A DNA stretch of 64,000 bases from Dichotomocladium elegans (GCA_025716815.1 JAIXMN010000001.1:744001-808000), one strand, 5' to 3'. Shown: positions 25,162 through 37,047, numbered from the stretch's first letter. Notes: generated by a model not told the origin, from the letters alone. Made by a program: numbers and translations.

Positions 25162-26561
25162 ATGACTCAACAAGCAACTCTCCAACAGCCGTTGATGGAG
25201 GTGGTTTACCAGCAGCGACGAGATAAGGTCGAACACGCACAAGGTCTTCATCTCAGTTCTGAAGACCTCAGAAAGTTCATCACGTCGCCAGCAGGTAGCA
25301 CAGGAAACTTGTTCTTCTTGCGCTCAAGCTTAATAATCCTTGATGACGTCTATCCTTGGTAGCAAATCGGCCTCGACCATCGTTGGATACGCGGGGCAAA
25401 ACGCTGCGTCTTGATATGATCGAGTCTCCGGCGGATGACGCTAATGGCCATGAAGAAAAGGTGGAGGCGACTATCTCGATGTGGCAGGCAATCAGAAACG
25501 GCGATTTTGCGGCCGTTCGACAAGCCATTGAGGATGATGAAACGTGGAGTCACGGGATGCTGGTCAACACCCGCGATCCCGTGACAGAGACGACTCCGCT
25601 GTACATGGTCGCTGAGCATGTACGCCAACAGCCGGAGCAACTCCTCGAGCTCTTGCTCAAACATGGTGCTGAACCCGACGCACCAAGCGTGTACGGTGTT
25701 CGTCCAATGCATGTGGTTCTGATTAATTGCGCAACGGATCTAGTCCCACCTATCGATGCGTTGCTGGCTTATAAAGCCGACATCAACTGCAGTGATGGTG
25801 ATGGCTGGACCCCGCTGCATTACGCAGCTCGATTTCTCGGTAACCCCGATCCTATCGTGCGACATTTGGTGAACCAAGGAGCTCAAGTCAATGCGGTTGA
25901 TGTCACAAACAAGACACCTTTATTCATGCTGTTGGCCAATGGCGACCATGCTACTGCGCTTAGCTGGCTGATCCATACCGCTCAAGCAGATTTAACCATC
26001 GCAGGCGAGTTCATGTTTTCTCACCCAACGTCTGGGACCGTGTTCCTCCAGTCTGCCAAATATGGTCGCCTAGCCTGCATGAGAGAGCTGGTCCGTTCCG
26101 ACACTGCTATGAGACAGCTACGCAAGGCTATCAGCTACCAGGAACTCAATCTGGCTACTGTGATTCTCGAGAAAAGGCTTGAGAAGAAAAATAATTCGGA
26201 TAATCTTGCCTCTCACATCGAAGAACTTCTCGAGCTTGTAAAGGAGTTCCAACGCGTGCTTGAGGGAGATCCAGGTTCCAAAGTAGCTAAGCAGATCGAT
26301 CTGGAAAAAAGTGGAGGCAGGAAGACCCTGCGGAGACGGAACGCACTCATTGCAGCCGTTCAGCGCAGGAGATGCAAGGGAATGTTCAGCCCTGACATTC
26401 TGTCAAAGTCGGATGGTACATTCGAAGGAGTGGAAGATCAGGGTAAAGAGCCCAACCTGCTGAAGCGCTTGGTTTCCACTACGATATTGCCATCGCTGTC
26501 TTTTCATCGAAAGAACAGCTCTTCTGATCATCAGGGAGAATGCGACAGAAACGCATCTTGA
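25162..26561 (+). CDS. Ankyrin-repeat protein of unknown function
   Basis: 443 residues from exons 25162-25294 and 25363-26561. After about 60 N-terminal residues, an array of four to five ankyrin repeats spans roughly residues 80-250. Recognisable units are ETTPLYMVAEHVRQQPEQLL, LLKHGAEPDAPSVYGVRPMH, GDGWTPLHYAARFLGNPDPI and VNQGAQVNAVDVTNKTPLFM. The rest is helical and charged, with a basic segment (GGRKTLRRRNALIAAVQRRR) that could be a nuclear signal, and a Ser-rich tail. No catalytic domain (no SOCS box, kinase, RING or palmitoyltransferase motif) is visible. Role presumably protein binding; I do not recognise an orthologue. Confidence 0.8.
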
Positions 26562-27259
26562 ATTGCAACTATTTCTGCTTCTTTAATATTCTACAATAAA
26601 TATACATCGTTTCTTGCAGGTTATCATGGCAACATCCTCGGAAACTTTTTACTCCATGTAGCAGAAAAATCCGAAAATTCGGAACCCAGAATCACCCAAT
26701 CAAATGGTTCAAAGGCGAGGTTGCTCGCTTCCACTGCACATCTTAATTTACGCAAGACAGGGATTGGCAATTAAATTCATGAGGCAAAAGGGGGGGGCCT
26801 CTTTGATCCCGTCGTGGCATGATGCGGATGGTGATGATCTGAGTCTGCATGAGATGTTCATTATATATCTATTATCCACACGTAAAGTATCCTGCATTTT
26901 GAGCTGGATCAACCTTCAACGTTGAAAATCGCGAAAGCCGAAAAAAAACATTTTAAGCACTCAAAGAGCCCCTCTTGGCCCGCACGCACACACGGACACA
27001 CACGCACGCGTGCGCACTCAACTCTCGGCGCCAGCCATCACCCCCCCAACCCGCCCTTCCCACCCACTAAAATTTAACAGTCGTCTTCTCGCTCTCTTCC
27101 CCTCTCTCCCTCTCTTTGCCTCTTCGTATTATAGGCCGGCGGGTCGCTAGTTGTACCTTCCACTTTATAAAGCGCGGTTAATACGTATACACAGCACATA
27201 TTAAAACCGCACGCGCCGCGTACCTTTCCCTACTATTTTAAAAATATTCTGATATACCA
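26562..27259. other. HIRA promoter region
   Basis: Contains a CA/CG-rich tract (about 26985-27015) and a pyrimidine-rich tract (about 27090-27130). No gene seen. Confidence 0.5.
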
Positions 27260-30200
27260 ATGATCATCTTTAAACCGGAATGGATCAGACATGCTGGTGA
27301 GTGTTATTCCCTCCCGTTTGCCCCATTCCGATCTGCTCCCTTCATGTCTCTTTTTACTCATCTCGTTTTTAGAAAGAGAGAAGGGTGTCAAAATGTGCAT
27401 TTATTCCATTCATGTCCATCCGGACGGGAAACGTCTTGCAACTGGCGGACTCGGTGCGTGGCGATCACAACGCATAGACGAAGTTGGAGAATATACCTAT
27501 TTATTGACACCCTCATACATTTTGATTAGATGCGGCAATTCGGATTTGGAATACTAAACCCATTCTCGACGAGGCTGCCGAGAACGATCCGCAATGTCAT
27601 AAGTTGCTGTGCACTTTAACCAGACACAACGGTATGTTCCTACAGTGAGATAAGAAGGCCATAGCTCATGCTCTGGTTTTTTAACCTATTCTGGGTTTGA
27701 CTGATCCCGTTTCTTTTTCTTCCTTCCTTTTTTTTACTTATAAACAACAGGAGCGGTTCTCTGTGTCCGATGGTCAAATACAGAAGGACGATATTTAGCG
27801 TCAAGTTCGGATAACGATAACGTGATTATTATTTGGGAAATGGAAGGGTACGTTGCTGAAATGCCAGAGCGCAATAACATGCCTTGATGACCTGGGTTTA
27901 TGCCAATTAGGGATACAGTGGGGGAACCCTTGTTTGGCAGTTCTGAGGTCAATTACGAACAATGGCGGGCAAAGAAGTATCTTCGCGGACATGATTCAGG
28001 TAAAGCGGTAGCCGTATTTATTTGGGGAGCGCCGGAAGCAATATGTCCTCATGGAGACTTATCCTTCCTATATATTTTTATACCCAAAGATGTACAAGAT
28101 CTTGCATGGTCCAAGGATAACCAGTATTTGGCGTCTTGCAGCGTCGATGGATCCGTCATTGTCTGGAATGGCACCACCTTTGGTAACACAAAACTGTGTG
28201 ACGCGCGGAATTGATGTACTAATGCAGGATCACCCATTTATCACGGTTCCTTCTATAGATCAAGTAACCCGTATTAATCAACAGGGGGGATTTGTTAAAG
28301 GAATCGCATGGGATCCGGTTGGAAAGTACCTTGCATCGCAGGTAAGTCAGAGCGAGAGGAGGATGCTGCACATGGTCGATCCATTATTCCTTGACTGTGT
28401 ATCGCTCTTAGTCTGACAATAAAATGCTCAAAGTATGGCGAACATCGGATTGGAGCCTGGTACAAGAGATCAAAGGTCCCTTCATCAACGCGCCAGGAAC
28501 AACACTATTTCGCCGACTCAGGTAAAGCTTTTTATAGTTGCCCTTGATCCAACATCGCGATAATCACATTTCCTCATGTCTTTGCAGTTGGGCACCCACA
28601 GGCACACAGCTAGCCACTGCAAATGCAACCAACGGTGTTCACTGTGTTGCGGCTATTATTTCAAGAGAAGACTGGAGCGCAGATGTTTCGCTTGTGGGAC
28701 ATCGATGCCCGATCGAGGTGGCAGTAAGTCTGAAAGAAATTCTTCGTTGTCAGAAGCTTGAATTTTGAACCCTAATTTATCATCATCCAGTGCTTCAACC
28801 CGAAGCTATTTTACCTTTCTGACAGTACAGAAGGAATAATAGCATCCGATGATACCACAAAGACAGAAAATATGGCTACAGTATGTGCGCTCGGCGGACA
28901 AGATCACAGTCTCTCTGTATGGGTGACAAAATACGATCGGCCGGTCTGTGTGGTATCCGATATATTCGAAGGAAATGTCTATGATCTCGCATGGTATGAG
29001 ATGGACGACGGTGTTGCATGATTGACAATCAAAGGTTATGATATATATCCCACTCTCTAATGCGTAGGTCACCGGATGGACAGAGTTTATTTGCTTGTGC
29101 GCACGATGGCACAGTGGCATGTCTTCGGTTTGAAGAAATCCTAACGCGACCTGCATCAGATGAGCAAGTGGCAAGTAAACCATTGTAACCTATGTGGCGA
29201 CACCTGCATGTTGATTAACTGGAATGGACTTGGGCGAAACAGATCCGGCAACTGGCAGCTTATGGCTACAAGAGTGAGAATGGACAATTACCAGAATCCG
29301 CGATGCAATTGGAGTTGGAGGAGATCGCAACCCTCAAAGCTAAAGCAGCATCTTCCAATCGGATAGCAGATCTGATGGGATCCAGTACGCCCTCGTCCGA
29401 TAACATGACGCTTGCACCAGTGCCAACTGATGGCAAATCAGCAACCGGCTCTACAGTAGCTTCTTCGCCACCAACAATTACAAAATCCCCTCAATCGAAA
29501 ATACCATCTGCATCCCAACCATCCGATGCTGACTTCACCTCGTCATCGACAAGTAAATCTACAGTGGTTGAGCAAACAGTGACAATCGGCAAGGATGGAA
29601 AGAAACGCATTAAGCCTATAATGATCAGGAGTACAACCTCGATGTCACCGCGGCCAGGAGCTGCTTCAGACGGGAGAGAACAAAGCGCAGAGCCTACCCA
29701 GGTAGGTATTATTTACCAAAAGCATACAGAGGCTTATCCATGAAGTTCTCATTTATTCATTCGACCTTTGCAGAATGTTCCTCGGGTTGAACCCAAGAGA
29801 ACTATTGGCAACATTGTCAATTGGGCCGATGGCGTCACATATGATTTTCCTTCTGCACATATTCCTGCCTTAGGAATTGGCTCGGTGGTTATCGGAAACA
29901 AACGGAGATTGGCCGAAGGATCAGAACCAGCAGAAGAAGACATGGATGTAGATTCTAAAGGTTCAGCGCGGAAACGTCCCGTTTGGATAGACACGGCGAT
30001 GATCCCACCTGCCGCGGCCAAAAGTCAAGTTAGACTTGGGGTGCCCAAGGTGATATCGAACTTTGTATGGACTCCACGCGATGGCAAGAAAACACAAGTT
30101 GTGATGGAATGCGATAATCATGGTATGACTGCAAAAAAAGAGGGAGGAGAGTAAACGCATCGCCTGACTGTTATTGCAGATCCCATGTCAGATAACTCAT

Positions 30201-31461
30201 GGGCATGTGCGCGAATATCTGTCAGCACGCATGGAAACCGAGTATGGCAAGATTACCTCCCCAGCCCTGTAGTTCTAATGACTGGCTCCTCTTCGTTCTA
30301 CGCGGCTGCATGTGAAGACGGCACACTGCATGTCTACTCTAAGAATGGAATAAGGTGAAAATTGCAAGATACGCTATGATCCAGACACTGATATTTTCTT
30401 CATGTCGGTGATTTAGAATACTGCCTCCGATCGTTGTCGATAGCACTATATCCTTGCTACACTCCACAGAGCCTTGGCTTTTATGTATCACGACGACGGG
30501 TCTCTTATATACATGGAACGTGAACGAAGAGACATGCTCCCTCGATGGCGTGTCAATTGCGCCTGTACTTCGAATCGCTCAGCTGCCATCTGAAGAACAA
30601 AAGGAGGCGCCCACAATCAAGGACGTGCGGATACAGGCGAACGGGCTGCCGCTTATTGTGACCAACTATCAGCAGGCGTTTACGTATCATATAAAGATGA
30701 AGGTGTGGATGCGTATTAGTGATGCCTGGTATATTGTTTCCAACTTTTGGAGCTCGTCTTTGGGTCATCCTCACGATTACCCACTTGGCTGGCTCTCTGC
30801 TGCAATGTCACTCAATGGTGGGCTTGATCCAGTGGGCAAGGTGATGCTGAACTTTGTGGATGGCAACAAAGAAGCCGTAGGTGCGATCACTCTAAGTCAT
30901 ATTGAGGTAAGTAGATAATTTGGTTTGACTCAAAATCATAACTCGTTCTCTCCTTTTCTATATATATATATATATATATATATCATATTCATCTTCGTGT
31001 TGTTGCATATTAGATTCAACTAGCTGTTGCAGCATTGTTGAATTCACCATCTGAGTACAAGCAGTGGCTGCTGATCTACGCCAAAAAACTGTCTATGGAA
31101 AACTCACAAAACAAAACAAAAGAGCTATGCCAATGGTTAATAGGCCCGCCTTTGTACAAGTAAGTGGTCTGTTTTTTTGTCTTTCTAGCATCACGAGAAC
31201 ATGTTCATAAACAAGACCATTTATAAACCGATGAAAAGCAACGGGAAAGCATGGGAGGAGGCCGTACTGGTAAGTGGAGAAAGAGGTAAAATAGAAGCAA
31301 AAAGATACTGAACGTGCTTTTTCTCTTCTTGTTCTATCCCATCACAGGGGCTCTTAAAACGAGACCTGTTAAAGGAGGTTCTACCATTATTAGGACACAA
31401 CCGTCAGATGCAACGACTTATCAGCGAGTACAGCACATTTGTAAATTCATGCATGACATAG
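27260..31461 (+). CDS. HIRA: Histone chaperone HIRA / Hir1-Hir2 type
   Basis: Nuclear WD40 chaperone depositing H3-H4 independently of replication. Eighteen exons: 27260-27296, 27373-27453, 27530-27631, 27751-27847, 27911-27999, 28090-28182, 28259-28341, 28412-28521, 28588-28723, 28791-28993, 29068-29167, 29243-29701, 29774-30122, 30180-30354, 30417-30906, 31014-31159, 31239-31269, 31348-31461 (964 residues). The N-terminal seven-bladed propeller shows IYSIHVHPDGKRLATGGLG, VRWSNTEGRYLASSSDND, DLAWSKDNQYLASCSVDGSV, GIAWDPVGKYLASQ and KMLKVWRTSDW. A linker with DGKKRIKPIMI (B-domain-like, binds Asf1 in this family) leads into the Hira C-terminal domain: PVVLMTGSSSFYAAACEDGT, KQWLLIYAKKLSMEN, LCQWLIGPPLY and GLLKRDLLKEVLPLLGHN. 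Acceptors at 27372/27378 and the donor near 29168 are less certain. This one protein resembles both yeast Hir1 and Hir2, as in animals. Confidence 0.95.
30959..30983. repeat. (TA)n run in HIRA intron
   Basis: A run of about 12 TA units fills much of intron 30907-31013. Confidence 0.85.
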
Positions 31462-31661
31462 ATTTGGCTATGCCTCTTTTCCCCCCCCTCTCGCTCCTAC
31501 ATTGGAAAAAGTTCATTTCGTCCGTGCTGTTACTTCTAGTAAACTCTTTTGCGGCCCAATCCTATGGGAAACTTCCCATTATATATATGCTTGATTATCA
31601 TATACACACGTACACCCAGAGAGCATATCCGGGCATTTTAATCACACATGTGGTATTACGC

Positions 31662-33420
31662 TTAAGTAGTCGAAACCTGGTCCTCAATCATTCGCCACTT
31701 CTCCAAAAGATCTAAGCAACGGATCTTGATATTGGATGTGTCACCGTTAAGAAGTTCGTGGGTACAAAGGAGACTGATCGCAGAAGCCACGCGCGTACTC
31801 TACATGAATACAAAGTGATGAATCTACAGTGCGAACCCATGTTTTCCGAACACTACCTCGAGCAATTCATGAGTCACCGAAGTCATCTCCAGATCATTGA
31901 GAATACTGACGATAGTGCGCTTTGTCCAATCAGAAGCCCCTGTCTATCGCGCAGATATGTAAAAAGGAATATAATAAACCAATCGATGTCTAAAGAACGA
32001 ACAGAATGCCTTAGGGAAAGAATACTTACAGTAGGCTTGCCTAAAAGAATACTTTGCAGTCTGTGTCGTAAGACTACAATCTTTCGTACTTTGTTCATAT
32101 CCAATGGTGGCGTTGGGTCGGGCACATCGCCGATGGTCAGTTTTTCAGGGAAGGGTTTCACGGAAACATCAACTTGTTCCGGGGTGAAAGCCTTCACTTC
32201 TGCAGCGCTTACTGGTTGACCCTCTTTCTCAATGGGCCGAAACGAGATGTCTGTTGACACGGCGGTCCGAGGGTGATCTTCACATTCGATCATGCTCTGG
32301 TCTTTATCATTGTTTGCGTTGTCGATAATTGGGTCAGAAACACGATTTTCGGTAAGTGTAACGGGAGTGGTTGTTGGAGAAGTGTGCTCAGTCGGCAGAA
32401 TAGAAAACGGCGTCATCTCTCGTACCGTCAATTCCACATTTTTATTGTTCCTGGCCGTCTTTGAGCCTCTAGTGGCTCGTTTTTTGTTTTCTTCAAGAGC
32501 TCTCGTTGAGCGCGGTGCTTCTGCATCTGCATCTGCAGAGGATGGATTAATAGACATCACGTGAAGAGCGTCTTCACGTACCGTTTAACTGTTGCTGCGA
32601 AGATGATTGGTCATTATTTGGTTCAATGGTGTTTCTGCTTTCATTTTTCTCGGTCAGAATGTGTGTCGCTGAACTATGTGCCTTTTTCTTTCTTGGTGGT
32701 TGTTGTACTTTAGGCTCTGGAAGCTAAAGAAGACAAGTAAACACACGCACACATATTTCAGATGAGTCGTCAGAACGGTTTTCGTTTTGTGCATGTCTGA
32801 ATTTACCTCGACCCTTGTTCTTTTCCCTCGAGTCACCATCCGGGAAGATGGCTGTTGCGTATCAGATTGTGCTGGCTCTTCGGTCTGTTCTTTTGGCTGC
32901 AGGTCATTGAGAGTGGTGCTGGGCTGTCCATCGGCATCGTTGGGATTTTCAGGGGGCGTAGGAAGTCCGAGCGCGCGGCAATGGGAATATCGAAGAAGCA
33001 GGTCCCTGTCAAGTGCACCTGTCTCCAGCTTTTGTCTTGCATCCTCGGCGTCATACGGCTTTACGCATCTATGGCTGACAAAACGACTAACGCCGGGATA
33101 AATATAGGGGAGAACTGTGCAAATAGAAAAGAAGGAATGCTAGGGCCAAGAAGGACAGAAAATCAGAAACCTACCACTTATCTTCAGCATAATCGCGCAC
33201 CGCGATGGGGAGCTCTTGTGATTTCTTGCTTTTTGGCCGTTTTTCCCATTTTGTGTGTTCTTGGGGTGAAAGATCAGCAGGATCTACAATCTAATATAAT
33301 CCATCGACGATTATTGTCAATTACTATACTTCAGACATTTTACAAACTTACCTCACATGGCCACCAGCCATGTGTTTTGAAATACACCATCGCTTTTGAC
33401 CCAATAGGATATATGCTCAT
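31662..33420 (-). CDS. PWWP-domain protein with C-terminal TFIIS-N/IBD-like helical domain (LEDGF/HDGF-like layout)
   Basis: A probable chromatin reader. Exons on the minus strand: 33420-33352, 33290-33175, 33086-32807, 32723-32582, 32532-32030, 31943-31857, 31799-31662 (444 residues). The N-terminal PWWP domain shows GSKAMVYFKTHGWWPCEIVD (PWWP box as HGWWP), then AVRDYAEDKCRFVSHRCVKP closing the barrel. A charged disordered middle has basic patches (PPRKKKAH, ENKKRATRGSKT). The last about 110 residues are helical: VRKIVVLRHRLQSILLG, TIVSILNDLEMTSVTHELLE, STRVASAISLL, then IKIRCLDLLEKWR. That ends like TFIIS N-terminal or integrase-binding domains (bundle, lone I..KA..LL..W helix). PWWP domains read H3K36 methylation. 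The third-exon acceptor (33087 or 33075) is ambiguous. The second domain call is inference. Confidence 0.72.
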
Positions 33421-34739
33421 TATTGTAAAACAAAGGAATGAGGAACATTAATAGAAACTCCTTTAGCCTTATACCCGGCTGTGACGTGTGTGGTCAGAGC
33501 CCCTTCGGTACCATTCACTCAGCATCATCCCCGCCCCCTTTTCTCATTCATGTCGACGCACACTGAGGAAGAGGAAGAGGATTATCGCATGCTTCTATTG
33601 CTGTCATGAAGATACATCACCGCTGTGGGTCTCGAATAGAACTAGAGACCCCTTCTCTCGACGAACATTAATGGTCTACCACTATTCTCATTGGTGGTTT
33701 AGATGAAATTAAACTAGAGGATCCGATTTGTACGACAACTCTTTGTGAGAGCGCATCTGTCAAGTCAAAAAATCCTATGGCATCCACACCTCTCCTCAGT
33801 GTCCTTCGTGAACCCAGATACTAGCCCTCGCCGTGCTCACTCCGTTCAGCGCTTGCCTGCCGCTGGATAGGCCAGCGAATAGGCCATTAGCATATCCCAT
33901 TGTTCTGGCCCGCCCGCTTTCCCTGTAAGTACTTGTCAATATTCCACTCTACACACTTGTCTTGTGGTTCGGAAAGCTTGGTTGGGATCATGATTCGAGA
34001 GGGTGGGCCTCCGAGAGTGTCTCTCGCATTTGATGTCTCGAAGTCAGGGGTGACATGCACGAGTACAGTGATTTACGATACGAGTACTGCCTATAGATAG
34101 TGTTCTTTTACTTGGTGGTATTCCTGCTCTCTCGGCATTTGCTCACATGACTCTAGCAGCTCGCCGGATATAAAAAACGTATCTGCGTCAACATTGACAT
34201 TGATACTCTGGAGTTGGTTTGATCAAGTGTTTTCGCCTCGCAGGTGAAGCACGGCTCTCAAATATGGCATCTGACCGCTCACCCACCCACCCCCGTAAAT
34301 GTTTTAATATATTCAGGCACTTGGTGATGGAGAAATTTAAGATTGGCATGGGAGGTAGAAGCCTCCCGACACATAAGGAGAGAACTTACACAGATCTAAA
34401 CAAATACGCCCCACCCTCTCACTCCGAAGAAGATACACTACTACTTTTTTTTCATTATACACTCTTTTTCAAAATCAAAGTCGCACTCTGCCAGTTCTGA
34501 AGTCGCAGGATTGCAAAAATACAAATCGCATTTTGCCCAGAAATCTTTACGCGTGATGACAAATCGAATGTCACACACATACACTGAAAGATGTCGCACA
34601 GAAAAAGAAGCTTAATCCCACACGCATTCCCCAGCGAAAGGATACAGACATTCGGATGAAAGAACCTGGGATCAAGCGCAGTTACACAGCATAAACTGAC
34701 CAAGACAAGGTCAGATTTTTCAAACGGATGTTTGAGAAG
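33421..34739. other. Gene-free spacer at left edge of transposon-rich island
   Basis: No coding similarity. A short hairpin-capable sequence lies at about 33627-33652 (GGGTCTC and GAGACCC arms). Repeated TCGCA/TGCGA words at 34484-34560 might be an eroded transposon end but show no matching partner that I can find. Confidence 0.4.
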
Positions 34740-35680
34740 ATCTTGAGTGCGTCAGCTGCTAGGTCTCCATATTCGTTCAGCCCAGCGATGGGCATTACAG
34801 CACAAGAAGGGCCCTGACAGCATCTTTAAGAAACCTAACACGGGGGCACCGTTCGCGTATTCTCATGAAGAGCATAAGCGCATTCTTTTAGAATGCGTTG
34901 ATGAAGACCCATCCATTGTTCTAGAGTAGCTGCTCCAACGATTTGAGGGTTTCAAAGCATCTAAAACGACGCTCCATCGATTTATGAAAACGTATGCAAC
35001 TTGTGATTAAAAATGGCTCGGTTTCAGCCTATAGACAGGAATAATGCTGCGAAGATCCAAGAGCGCCTTGACTGAGTATGCAGATGGGATAGGACCGACA
35101 TCGACTTCAAAAGCTGCGTTTTTTCTTTGATGAGTCTGGATTCCATATTAACATGAAATGCAGCATGGTGTGGTCCAAGAAATGGACCCCTGCAGTGGTT
35201 ACAGTACCAAAGGCAGCCACAATCGTGGGAGCAATCTCAGCATCAGGCATCATTCAATGTAGCTTGAGACTCCCGCAGCCACCAATCAAGAAAAGAAGAA
35301 GGCAGGTCAATCTGAAGTTGCGAGCAGAGGAACTGCAACTGAACATCATCTCAGCTTCCTTAAGGCAACAATGGACGAGATGGATAAGTATGAACATATG
35401 AAGGGCCATTAGTTGGTAATGGATAATGCACCTATCCATACGGCTTAGGATATTTCTGAATACATCGAGTCTCGGGGATATCGATATGCTTATCTTCCAC
35501 CATACTCGCCTGAACTCAATTCTATTGAGCAGTTTTGGTCAGTGGTCAAGGGCAAAGTTAAATGCAATAGGTTCTTGGAAAGCGAGACGTTGATAACATA
35601 GATCTGCGAGGCATCCAACAGCTTAAAGCTGAGCGATTTCGAAGGTTTCGTTTCTCATTCTCATATGTGCTTAGTTAACT
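34740..35680 (+). mobile_element. Decayed Tc1/IS630-type DDE transposase
   Basis: A transposase relic of the Tc1-mariner/IS630 superfamily. An N-terminal helix-turn-helix part is readable at 34747-34929 and ends in a premature stop. The core is then read in pieces: RFFFDESGFHINMK near 35120 (first catalytic Asp), VMDNAPIH near 35420 (second Asp), and LPPYSPELNSIEQFWSVVKG near 35490-35550 (catalytic Glu in SIEQFW). At least three in-frame stops and frameshifts interrupt it, so it is not functional. Clear terminal inverted repeats were not found. Its 3' end abuts the truncated Fanzor-like ORF on the other strand. Confidence 0.8.
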
Positions 35681-36705
35681 GCCGTAATGGGAACAACTGT
35701 GATCCGACTGCTCCTCCAACTTGATAATGGAGACTCCTACGCCATCCGTTTCAAGTGTACCACGAAATCGAAGTACTCCATTCTCTGCAGGCTTGAGAGC
35801 TTTGGAATGGACATCGATGACTTCATCCCATCCGCCAGGATAAGGAACTGATTTGACCCATAAGCGACCCAGAATGTTTTGCCATATGATTTTTGCGTCA
35901 ATCATTATGTATGACGGAGACCATGACCGACGAAGAGGGAAACAGGCAAATGCAGATAGCTGAAGTCGCTCAAAAAGGAGAGCGAGCTGGTAAAAGGCTG
36001 CCATATGTTGGATTGGATGAGCCTTTGCATCGTAGTAGATGCTATGGTTGTCAAAGGCGTGGGTACTGGTGTAGGCATCGAAAATTGGCCGGATGGCGTC
36101 GAAAGCTTCCTGAAGATAAGCTGGGTCGTCGGGACGTCGTCTCTGGATACGTTTCGACCAGCTACAATCTGCTTAAATGTTGTTGCGGGTGTAATGATTG
36201 TCTCTCGGATGCGTTGACTGATTTGTGTCGGGTCCAGAGCTTGGCCAATCAGCTGCTCTTCAAGCCCCTCTTTCCGCATTTGAATGTTATTGGTGTAAGC
36301 AGCAACGATCTTGGCGCCTTCGTAATTTGCACATTGCTGGGAGTATGGAAAGGATGGTCGTTCATAATTTGTATATAAGAGGTATGGCGTCGAGTATTCA
36401 TCAATCAGACTCCGGTATCGAGTCGTTTCCTCGCCACAGCCACGTTGTTTGTAATCGATCAATGCGAGCCAGACTTCAGCAAAGAATCCTTCGTTGATAA
36501 AAGCCCTGATGTCAAAATTTTCATTGGCTTGGAACTCGTGGAGAAAAATGCATTTTGATAGTGCGTATGCATGCATTGTCGTTATATTCACAAGTTCGAC
36601 CAAATGGTTCAACTTTTCGCGGTACTCTTGTCTCCAGCCTATGCTGTCAATGGATGCTTTCACAACCATGGTACGATCGCGGGTTTCGGGTCGATGAACG
36701 TTCAT
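35675..36705 (-). pseudogene. Fanzor-like (eukaryotic TnpB/OMEGA nuclease) N-terminal remnant
   Basis: An ORF of a type I know as a large repeated family in Mucorales, related to IS605 TnpB. Reading on the minus strand from ATG 36705, one frame runs through WRQEYREKLNHLVELVNITT, FINEGFFAEVWLALIDYK and PYSQQCANYEGAKIVAAYTN to about 36145. There a single-nucleotide shift moves coding to another frame: HSIYYDAKAHPIQHMAAFYQ, then FACFPLRRSWSPSYIMIDAK and LRFRGTLETDGVGVSI. The family would next show the RuvC motif (DPG), a zinc ribbon and the final WNRD..A motif, but similarity stops near 35700, where the opposite-strand transposase begins. So catalytic residues are absent and the copy is dead. 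Family assignment rests on remembered motif order, not a search; another repeated Mucorales ORF family is the alternative. Confidence 0.62.
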
Positions 36706-36883
36706 ACTTGGAAGGATTGTTTTAGTATGGCAGGTTGTCAATGAAACGAGGATATCAAAGAAAAAGAAAGAGTGAGAGTAAACAAGCGGTTTTCTACGCG
36801 AAAGTATATATTATCTATTCTTTCTTATTTGACTGGTCTCATACAAGCACTCAGATGGTAGGATTAACGGGAAATCAATTATG

Positions 36884-37047
36884 TACAGTGGCCACCCCTC
36901 ATAGTGATATTCATTATAATGATAATTCATTGTAGCGATACACTTTACAGAACAAAATTACCAGGTAAGGGTTATTCCAATTCATTATAGTGATGCGATT
37001 TCCTGGAACCGAGGGTATCACTATAACAGGAGGCCACTATAACAGAA
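36884..37047. repeat. Palindromic sequence resembling a pogo/mariner transposon end
   Basis: The block opens with TACAGTGGCCACCCCTCATA and is rich in TATAGTGAT-like words. TTATAGTGAT at 36985-36994 and its exact inverse ATCACTATAA at 37017-37026 form a 10-bp perfect inverted repeat. GGCCACTATAACAG follows near 37032. Such repeated TATAGTGA/TATAACGG words near CAGTGG are typical of pogo-like termini. The matching far end is not seen, so this is probably a solo or rearranged end. Confidence 0.5.

Noticed and set aside
33627..33652. Hairpin GGGTCTC...GAGACCC as a possible RNA element or terminator
   Set aside because: Short, isolated, no gene context; hairpins of this size are expected by chance.
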